Assembly (NCBI RefSeq): GCF_900104355.1
Contig: NZ_FNIY01000008.1
Span: 62,001 to 126,000, forward strand
Direction of reading: 5' to 3'
DNA length: 64,000 bases
From: Phyllobacterium sp. OV277
GTDB taxonomy: Bacteria; Pseudomonadota; Alphaproteobacteria; Rhizobiales; Rhizobiaceae
In this document: one piece after another, positions 17,402-24,079 of the stretch
Layout: the number at the start of each line of letters is the position of its first letter
Position numbering within the stretch: position 1 is the stretch's first letter
Made by a program: the position numbers and the translations under genes
The notes under the pieces: generated by a model
The model's database searches: none
What the model saw: the letters and a program-made list of their open reading frames with translations, nothing else
Told to the model about the DNA's origin: nothing

Positions 17402-18730
17402 TTGAAGATTGCCGTCATTGGATCGGGTATTTCGGGCATGTCTGCTGCTTGGCTTCTTTCCCAAAACCATGAAGTGACCGTTTATGAGCGAGAGAGCCGC
17501 GTCGGCGGTCATAGTAATACTTTCCTTGTTGAGCAGAAGGGCGAGAACCCCATTCCCGTCGATACTGGATTCATCGTTTTCAACGAGAATACCTATCCAA
17601 ATCTCATAGCTCTGTTCGATCATATTGGCGTTGAGACGGAAGCATCGGATATGTCCTTTGCGGTATCGCTTGATGGTGGAAAGCTGGAATACTCAGGCAC
17701 AGGATTTAGCGGCCTGTTTGCCCAGCAGCGAAATCTGTTCAATCTCAGGTTTTGGATGATGCTGCGTGATCTTTTACGTTTCTATCGCGAAACACCTGCT
17801 CATGCCGGCAAACTTGGTTTTCTGGCTCTAGGAGAATTTCTGGAACGGGAGGGTTACGGTCGTGCTTTCCGCGACGATCATCTTCTCCCCATGGCTGCGG
17901 CCATCTGGTCGGCCCCGGCGTCAACTTTACTGGAGTATCCAGCGGAGGCATTCATCCAATTTTGCGATAATCACGGTCTTCTGAAGCTGGCCAATCGGCC
18001 ACGCTGGCGCACCGTAAAAGGTGGAAGCCGCGCCTATGTCGAGCGTCTGACGGCGCGCTACAGGGATCGTATCCAGATAAGCTGTGCCGCAGCATCCATC
18101 CGGCGCGCCAATGGCAATGTAGCTGTCACCGACGTCTACGGTGTTACGTGTGTTTTCGACCACATTGTACTGGCCAGCCACGCTGATGAGTCTCTCGCTT
18201 TGCTTTCCGATCCCACGCCTGTTGAAGAAAATCTCCTCTCGGCATTCCACTATTCGGTGAATCAGGCCGTGCTGCATGAAGACGAGACGCTGATGCCCAA
18301 GCGCCGTGCCGTCTGGTCAAGCTGGAACTATCTCGGCCAACGTCAGGAAACCAATCCAAGCAGTCAGCTCTGTGTAACCTACTGGATGAACAAACTACAA
18401 CCGCTTGAAACCAACCGGCAATTTTTCGTCACGCTCAACCCTCAGCATCAACCGGATATGCGAAAAATATTGCATTCCGAAACCTATACCCATCCGATTT
18501 TCGATGGCAAAGCCATGCAGGCTCAAAAGCAACTCTGGCAGATGCAGGGGCAGCGGAATACGTGGTATTGCGGCGCTTATTTTGGTGCAGGATTTCACGA
18601 GGACGGATTGCAATCGGGCCTTGCGGTAGCGGAAGATCTGGGTGGCGTACGCCGGCCGTGGAATGTTGCTAATGAGTCCAGCCGAATCTATCGCAACAGC
18701 CAGGCAACGCCGATAGAAGTAGCAGCATGA
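17402..18730 (+). CDS. COG2907-type FAD/NAD-binding amine oxidase family protein
   Basis: The protein is 442 residues if it starts at TTG 17402, which is preceded by GGGAG and directly opens the Rossmann motif KIAVIGSGISGMSAAW; the frame also has an ATG at 17369. The FAD-binding glycine motif, ERESRVGGHSNTF and the C-terminal FAD contact region (YCGAYFGAGFHEDGLQSGLA) place it in the flavin oxidoreductase group found in RpoE/ChrR regulons. It is divergent from rpoE and followed by DUF1365. In other species a cyclopropane-fatty-acid-synthase gene completes this set, but it is absent here. A role in fatty-acid or furan-fatty-acid modification is inferred. Confidence 0.88.
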   Translation: MKIAVIGSGISGMSAAWLLSQNHEVTVYERESRVGGHSNTFLVEQKGENPIPVDTGFIVFNENTYPNLIALFDHIGVETEASDMSFAVSLDGGKLEYSGTGFSGLFAQQRNLFNLRFWMMLRDLLRFYRETPAHAGKLGFLALGEFLEREGYGRAFRDDHLLPMAAAIWSAPASTLLEYPAEAFIQFCDNHGLLKLANRPRWRTVKGGSRAYVERLTARYRDRIQISCAAASIRRANGNVAVTDVYGVTCVFDHIVLASHADESLALLSDPTPVEENLLSAFHYSVNQAVLHEDETLMPKRRAVWSSWNYLGQRQETNPSSQLCVTYWMNKLQPLETNRQFFVTLNPQHQPDMRKILHSETYTHPIFDGKAMQAQKQLWQMQGQRNTWYCGAYFGAGFHEDGLQSGLAVAEDLGGVRRPWNVANESSRIYRNSQATPIEVAA

Positions 18731-19581
18731 ATACATTTGTCTCGGCAATCTATGCTGGCAAGGTCACGCATAAGCGCTTGCGTCCCAAACGGCATTTCCT
18801 GCGTTATCGCATGTTCTATATGTTGCTCGACATTGATGAGATCGACCAGATTGCACTCACCCATCGTTGGTTCTCACATAATCGCTTCAATTTTTTCAGC
18901 TTCTTTGATCGAGACCATGGTTCCAAATTTGATGCAGCGGCGCAGTGCTCGGATCTTCGCTCTTATGCCGAGGGCCATCTTCGTGAGGCGGGAATGGTGC
19001 CCGATAACGGGACCATCAAATTGATGACGATGCCAAGAATCCTCGGCTATGTCTTCAATCCCCTGAGCGTTTATTTCTGCCATGATAGCAACGGTAAATT
19101 GAAGGCGCTGATATACGAAGTGAACAACACTTTCGGCCAGCGCCACAGCTATGTTTTCCCGTTGGATGGCACCGATGACGCCAAGCCAATGCATCAGGAA
19201 TGCGGGAAAGAATTTTATGTCTCTCCATTTATGGAGATGGCGCTGAATTATGATTTCACCGTCACGCGACCGGCTGATTGTGCCTCCGTTGTGATCAATG
19301 CCAGCGATGAGGATGGGTTGGTCATTGCGACTGTCTTCACGGGAAAGCGGCGCGAATTCAGTGATTGGCAATTGTTGAAGCTGTTCCTTGGTTATCCCCT
19401 GCTGACGCTCAAGGTTATCGCAGGTATTCACTGGGAAGCTTTAAGGATCTGGATCAAGGGTGTTAGCCTCAAGCCCCGGCCGCAAACACCTGTTCAAACC
19501 CGAACAATAACCCCACATCAGACAAGTGCGCCATTCAATTCCCGGAGTGACAACGAGCGACCATCCATCAGTCCATCCTGA
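18727..19581 (+). CDS. DUF1365 family protein
   Basis: The 284-residue product starts within the stop of the previous gene (ATGA at 18727), so the two are translationally coupled. It matches DUF1365 (SAIYAGKVTHKRLRPKRHFL near the start, RILGYVFNPLSVYFCHD, and YEVNNTFGQRHSYVF). This family co-occurs with COG2907 oxidoreductases and cyclopropane synthases under ECF sigma control. No reaction is proven. The C-terminal 30 residues are Pro/Arg-rich and probably disordered. Confidence 0.9.
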   Translation: MNTFVSAIYAGKVTHKRLRPKRHFLRYRMFYMLLDIDEIDQIALTHRWFSHNRFNFFSFFDRDHGSKFDAAAQCSDLRSYAEGHLREAGMVPDNGTIKLMTMPRILGYVFNPLSVYFCHDSNGKLKALIYEVNNTFGQRHSYVFPLDGTDDAKPMHQECGKEFYVSPFMEMALNYDFTVTRPADCASVVINASDEDGLVIATVFTGKRREFSDWQLLKLFLGYPLLTLKVIAGIHWEALRIWIKGVSLKPRPQTPVQTRTITPHQTSAPFNSRSDNERPSISPS

Positions 19582-19638
19582 TCATCCGGAATGTGAGTCA
19601 AAACGCATATGCACCATCTGCTCGTTATTTCATGCTTA

Positions 19639-19693
19639 GCGCCGACCGATAAGCGTCATCTTTGCACGGACAGTAGATTAGGACGGTCGGCGC
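19639..19693. repeat. Perfect 10-bp inverted repeat between convergent genes
   Basis: GCGCCGACCG (19639-19648) and its exact complement CGGTCGGCGC (19684-19693) flank a 35-nt loop between two convergent genes. It could be a shared terminator stem or the scar of a mobile element. No T-run follows on either strand, so a simple intrinsic terminator is not certain. Confidence 0.5.
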
Positions 19694-19727
19694 CGATCCT
19701 CTGCAACGTCCATTTGAGTGGAGCTGT

Positions 19728-20420
19728 TTAGCCACCCATGGCCTTGTCGAGCGTCTGCTGCAGCCGGTCGCGGTCCTGCAATGAGATTGCCCCGCGATAG
19801 CGACTGATCAACCCGAGCCGCGAAAGTTGATTCAGCTCCCGGGTGACCGCCTCCCTGTGGCTGCCAATGCGCGCGGCGAGCTCGGCATGGGTCGGCGGCG
19901 GCGAGATGATATAGGATCCCTTGCTGGTGGCCGACGGTCGCGAGAGGCGCAGCAACTCCGCCATCAGCCGGTGTTTCATGTTGAGGGCGGATGTTTCATT
20001 GACACGATCGGTTAGCGCCCGAACGAGGCTGACAAGCGAGATCAGCAGCTGCCGGCCGACATCAGGGTATTCCTGGATAACCCGCCAAAATATAGGGGCG
20101 GGCATATGCGCCACGACCGAATCCGTCAGGCAGCGGATATGCGCGGAGCGGGGCCGGTTATCAATGGCGGCAATTTCACCGAAATATTGGCCGGCTTTGA
20201 TATCGCGCATAATGGTTTCCTGCCCGGCGATGCTGACACTGGCACGAAGTTGTCCGCGGACAACGAGAAAAAGATGATTGCTGTCATCCTGATCATCGAT
20301 GATCACTTCGTTGGCACGGTAGCGCCGCCAGATACATTGGCTTTCCAGTCTCCGCAGCGCCTGCTGGTCTAGGCCTTTCAACAGGGTGATGGTGGCTAAG
20401 CTCGGGGAATGCGGGTCCAT
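19728..20420 (-). CDS. Crp/Fnr-family regulator with cAMP-type pocket and CRP-like recognition helix
   Basis: The regulator is 230 residues from ATG 20420 (AGGA upstream; a TTG precedes it). The cyclic-nucleotide-binding domain (~15-130) carries a complete phosphate-binding cassette (FGEIAAIDNRPRSAH) with the Glu and Arg-Ser that contact the cyclic phosphate in E. coli CRP. The dimer helix follows. The HTH reads HAELAARIGSHREAVTREL: R-E-A-V-T-R aligns with CRP R-E-T-V-G-R, so the residues that read TGTGA are kept. No Fnr-type Cys cluster is present. TGTGA-N6-TCACA sites lie within the neighbouring cluster. Confidence 0.9.
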   Translation of the reverse strand: MDPHSPSLATITLLKGLDQQALRRLESQCIWRRYRANEVIIDDQDDSNHLFLVVRGQLRASVSIAGQETIMRDIKAGQYFGEIAAIDNRPRSAHIRCLTDSVVAHMPAPIFWRVIQEYPDVGRQLLISLVSLVRALTDRVNETSALNMKHRLMAELLRLSRPSATSKGSYIISPPPTHAELAARIGSHREAVTRELNQLSRLGLISRYRGAISLQDRDRLQQTLDKAMGG

Positions 20421-21126
20421 CAAGCGGTCCTGTTCAAATGATCACTGACCTGGCTGCCAAAAATCGCACTTGCCTCTCATTCATCATATGGGCGCTGCCA
20501 GTGTTCGGTCTTTGGACACTTGCAAAAACCCTGCGACCATAACAATTCGAATATTGTATGTCGCAAACAGCAATGCAGATTTATTTGATACACCCTCATC
20601 ATATCAGAAAATGTATCTGACATACTATAAGTCAAACATTTTAAATATTGTACGTTATACAAATATTCATTGAGAAAAAGATATATTGAGTGATATCTTT
20701 TTCCAGTCGATTTGCCCTGATCCCCTATCAAATTCTCACGAGATACGGACGAATGTATTCTCTCGTAATTCTATTAACCGATCAGGGTGTGGGTGCATGG
20801 GGGTGTCTAATGCCGTTTTCACAGTATACATCTGCAATGGATGCTCCATCGCACATGGCGATATCGACCGCTTTTCTAACGGGATCTGTTCCAAAGTACG
20901 CAGCCAGCGTTTAATTGCTTCGCTGTGTCTTGCGAGCGGGAGAGCCGCCATTATCCACCGCCGATCCGGCGGCCGAGTAACGGATTTTTTTTGACATTAA
21001 CAAGCGACCTATAACGGTAGTGCGGTTTGTCCAATCCAAGTATTTCGCTGCAGATATCAGCGCCTCGGTGATGCGGATATCGTCTTCAATCTGGTTTGAT
21101 GCGCTGAAAGGGGAGATTTGATATTC
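20421..21126. other. AT-rich intergenic region with palindromes (about 700 bp)
   Basis: No credible gene is seen in this spacer; the small frames lack ribosome sites and family resemblance. It is much richer in A/T (especially 20540-20700) than the genes on its right. It contains a palindrome at 20644-20667, an AGTGT-N11-ACACT dyad at 20500-20520 close to the crp-like start, and a CCGCCG-ATC-CGGCGG stem at 20958-20972 followed 12 nt later by a run of eight T. It probably holds the promoters of the Crp-like gene (left) and of the oxidoreductase/cyclase genes (right). Confidence 0.55.
20644..20667. promoter_or_regulatory. AT-rich palindrome, candidate operator
   Basis: The arms AATATTGTA and TACAAATATT surround CGTTA. 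The left-arm sequence AATATTGTA recurs at 20550-20558, about 94 bp upstream. A repeated dyad in a long promoter region suggests a regulator site; which regulator is unknown. Confidence 0.4.
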
Positions 21127-24066
21127 ATGGGGCAAGCGGTGCGAAAGATTGCAATCGTTGGCGGCGGTGTGGGAGCTATTACCGCTGCATTCGCCTTGAC
21201 CGACCATCCGGACTGGCAAAGCAAGTATGATATCACGCTCTATCAACTTGGCTGGCGGCTTGGCGGAAAGGGGGCGAGCGGGCGAAATCGTGAGAAAGCC
21301 AACCGTATCGAAGAGCACGGCTTGCATATCTGGGCCGGCTTTTACGACAATGCCTTCCGGCTGATGCGGGGCTGTTATCAGGAACTCGTCGACAGGCGGC
21401 TCAGAACACCTGAGGACCCGCTGGGAACGATTGAAAAAGCCTTCAAGCCGCTCAACACGTTCTTTTTGAGTGAAGAGGTTACCGAGGAGTCCCGTATCGA
21501 ATGGCGGCCTTGGCTCATTGAATTTGAGGGGAATGGCGAAATACCCGGGACGGGCGGGGTGCTGCCGACGCCATTTGCTTACTTCAAGCTGGTACTGGAA
21601 TTCCTGGTGAGCCAGTTTGAAAAAGTTGAAAACAAGCTGCCGCTGCCACCGCCTGCGGCAGACGACGCCGGATACCGCTCCCCGTTGCACCATGTGCTGG
21701 CTTATGCCAGCACGCTGCCAGAGGATGCCCGCCAGCATACGGCCCGCCATCGCAGTGAACTTCTGGAAATCCTGGAGGGCATCCGTATCTGGCTTGACGG
21801 CATTCAACCGGGGGAATGGATCAATGATGATACTGCGCGCCGTGTTTATTTCATGCTGGATCTTGGAACGGCCTTTGCAACGGGCATGGTCGTCGACCTG
21901 GTGTTCCTGCGCGGTTTCGATTCGATCGACACCATGGAATGTTCAGCCTGGCTATTGAAACACCATGCCTCGCAGCAGGCGGTGGAATCGGCGGTCTTTC
22001 GTGGATGTTATGATTATGTGTTCGGATATCCGGGCGGCGTCTGTGACGACCGCGGCGTAGGGGCCGGGACAGCGATGCGTGGTCTGCTGCGGCTCGCATT
22101 CACCTACAAGGGTGCGCTATTCTTCAAAATGCAGGCAGGGATGGGAGATACGATCTTTGCTCCCTATTATCAGGTTCTCAAGGCCAGGGGTGTGAAGTTC
22201 AGCTTCTTTCACGCCGCGACCAATCTGGCGTTGGGTGCCGGTCGGAATGCGGTTGAACGCATCGATATGGTTGAGCAGGCAAGCCTTGTCTCGGGCTCGT
22301 ATGAGCCGCTTTTTACCGTTGCTGGCTTGCCGTGCTGGCCTTCGGAGCCCGACTGGCCACAATTGGTCGATGGGCAGAAACTGAAAGCCAGCGGCATCGA
22401 TTTTGAATCGGAAAAAACCCCGCCGACCGGAACGGCTAAGAGCCTGTATCGGGGCACGGATTTTGACGATGTCATCCTTGGTGCGTCGATAGGTTCACTT
22501 GGTTATATGACTTCCGAACTCGCGGCCGCTTCGCTCCGCTGGCGACAAATGCTTGCTGAGGTCAAGACTGTTGCAACCTGCGCAGCTCAATTCTGGATGA
22601 GTATACCCGCTTCCGCAACAGGCTGGCCAACTCTGGTCAGGGCCCATAATCAGGACGCCAAATTCAATCCGGATACACTGCAGACGGTCATGACCGGATT
22701 TGCCGAGCCGCTCGATACATGGGCGGATATGAGTGACCTTCTGGTGCGGGAGACCTGGCCTGATCCGCAACCGGTTTCCATTGCGTATTTTTGTTCGCCT
22801 TCAAGGGACGCGGATGTGCCTATGCCCCCGCTACAGGAGCAGGCCGCTCAGTGGGCTGATCAGCGGCTGACGCAGATTTGGCCGCAGACAAGGAACAAGG
22901 CAGGGACGTTCGACAGAAATCTCCTGGTTTCCGTAAATAGCAAGACCGCGTCCGGGCGGTTTGCCGATCAATACTTCCGCCAGAATTTCTATGGCTCGGA
23001 GAGATATGTGCTCTCGGTTCCGGGATCGGTCTATTACCGTCTGGCACCGGATGAATCCGGTTTCTCCAATCTCGTTCTGGCTGGTGATTGGACCCGATGC
23101 GGTGTCAACGCCGGCTGTGTCGAAGCAGCCACAATTTCCGGTCTGGCCGCTGCACGGTCACTCACGGGGTCGACGGAAGCAATCTATGGCGAGATGGATC
23201 TTCCTGCCGATGGCGGGTTGGCGACGCCAGCCTTGCTATCGTCGATCATGGCGCCAGATGCGGACTGGCCGCTGACCCCGGCTTTCCTGCGCGGCGCGAT
23301 GGAAGGAATATTCAGTTTTCACGCCCTGCCGGAAGATGGCCTGCGTGCGATGCTTCCGGAGGGTTTGGTTCTATCCCGGCAGTCACTGACCCCTGCCAAA
23401 ACCCATCCTGTGACATTTCTATTCAACCGGCAGACCAATGTGCGCGCCAGTTTCCTGCCGCAGTTTTTAGGCTTCAGCACCTATCTTGAAAGTATTGTAG
23501 CGATCAATTGCGTGGAAATAGCGGGCGGTGACGGCACCACTTTCAGCTTTTTGCCGGCTTTGTTTCTGAACAATCGGCTGGCCACGTGGTCGGGCAGATT
23601 GTTTTATGGCCTTGCCAAGCATTACGCCAAAAACCAGATGGCAGGAACCAGCTACCGCACGAAAAGCGAGAAAAATGCCGCAATCTGGGACATGCAATTC
23701 TTTGAGAACGCGCCCGTTTCCCGGCTGATTGATCTCGGGGATGTGGGGCTGGTCCGATCACTGCTTGACACGCCAATCCTGACACCTCGGGGTAAGGGAG
23801 CCTGGCAGGCCATGGCTTTTGACTTTGCCGTTGGGTCGGCGTTTGCAGTTCCCGTGGCTACGCATATAGACATATTCCCCACAAACGGGATCGGCCTGCC
23901 AGCCGGACGGCTCATATCGCCGGCGCTGAAGCCGTCGCCTGAACAAGCCGGATTACCCGGATCCTTCCGCTGCTGGACCAACTGGACGCTCAGCAATCCC
24001 CTTGATTCAGCCCGGGTGAAGGCGGTTGCATCGGCGCAGCAGAATCTCGAACGCCAGCGACTGTGA
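21127..24066 (+). CDS. FAD-dependent oxidoreductase fused to acetoacetate-decarboxylase-like domain
   Basis: The product is 979 residues from ATG 21127 (GGGGAG upstream; a TTG at 21118 is too close to it). Residues ~1-690 form a COG3349-type flavin oxidoreductase. The FAD motif is KIAIVGGGVGAITAAFALTD, followed by GWRLGGKGASGR and HGLHIWAGFYDNAFRL, and the C-terminal FAD contact is NLVLAGDWTRCGVNAGCVEAA. Residues ~715-979 resemble the acetoacetate decarboxylase fold (FLNNRLATWSGRLFYGLAKHYAK aligned with the family's LDN...GRE...PKK block). The Schiff-base Lys position is kept, but the following Lys is His. The substrate is unknown; two-step oxidation and decarboxylation is an inference. Confidence 0.82.
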   Translation: MGQAVRKIAIVGGGVGAITAAFALTDHPDWQSKYDITLYQLGWRLGGKGASGRNREKANRIEEHGLHIWAGFYDNAFRLMRGCYQELVDRRLRTPEDPLGTIEKAFKPLNTFFLSEEVTEESRIEWRPWLIEFEGNGEIPGTGGVLPTPFAYFKLVLEFLVSQFEKVENKLPLPPPAADDAGYRSPLHHVLAYASTLPEDARQHTARHRSELLEILEGIRIWLDGIQPGEWINDDTARRVYFMLDLGTAFATGMVVDLVFLRGFDSIDTMECSAWLLKHHASQQAVESAVFRGCYDYVFGYPGGVCDDRGVGAGTAMRGLLRLAFTYKGALFFKMQAGMGDTIFAPYYQVLKARGVKFSFFHAATNLALGAGRNAVERIDMVEQASLVSGSYEPLFTVAGLPCWPSEPDWPQLVDGQKLKASGIDFESEKTPPTGTAKSLYRGTDFDDVILGASIGSLGYMTSELAAASLRWRQMLAEVKTVATCAAQFWMSIPASATGWPTLVRAHNQDAKFNPDTLQTVMTGFAEPLDTWADMSDLLVRETWPDPQPVSIAYFCSPSRDADVPMPPLQEQAAQWADQRLTQIWPQTRNKAGTFDRNLLVSVNSKTASGRFADQYFRQNFYGSERYVLSVPGSVYYRLAPDESGFSNLVLAGDWTRCGVNAGCVEAATISGLAAARSLTGSTEAIYGEMDLPADGGLATPALLSSIMAPDADWPLTPAFLRGAMEGIFSFHALPEDGLRAMLPEGLVLSRQSLTPAKTHPVTFLFNRQTNVRASFLPQFLGFSTYLESIVAINCVEIAGGDGTTFSFLPALFLNNRLATWSGRLFYGLAKHYAKNQMAGTSYRTKSEKNAAIWDMQFFENAPVSRLIDLGDVGLVRSLLDTPILTPRGKGAWQAMAFDFAVGSAFAVPVATHIDIFPTNGIGLPAGRLISPALKPSPEQAGLPGSFRCWTNWTLSNPLDSARVKAVASAQQNLERQRL

Positions 24067-24079
24067 GAGAATAACCGCG

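Noticed and set aside
20958-20992. GC stem plus eight T as an intrinsic terminator
   Set aside because: The T-run starts 12 nt after the stem rather than directly after it, and no upstream gene on that strand ends nearby.
20991-21015. TTGACA ... TATAAC as a sigma-70 promoter for the oxidoreductase gene
   Set aside because: The spacer is only 13 bp, too short for a functional -35/-10 pair.
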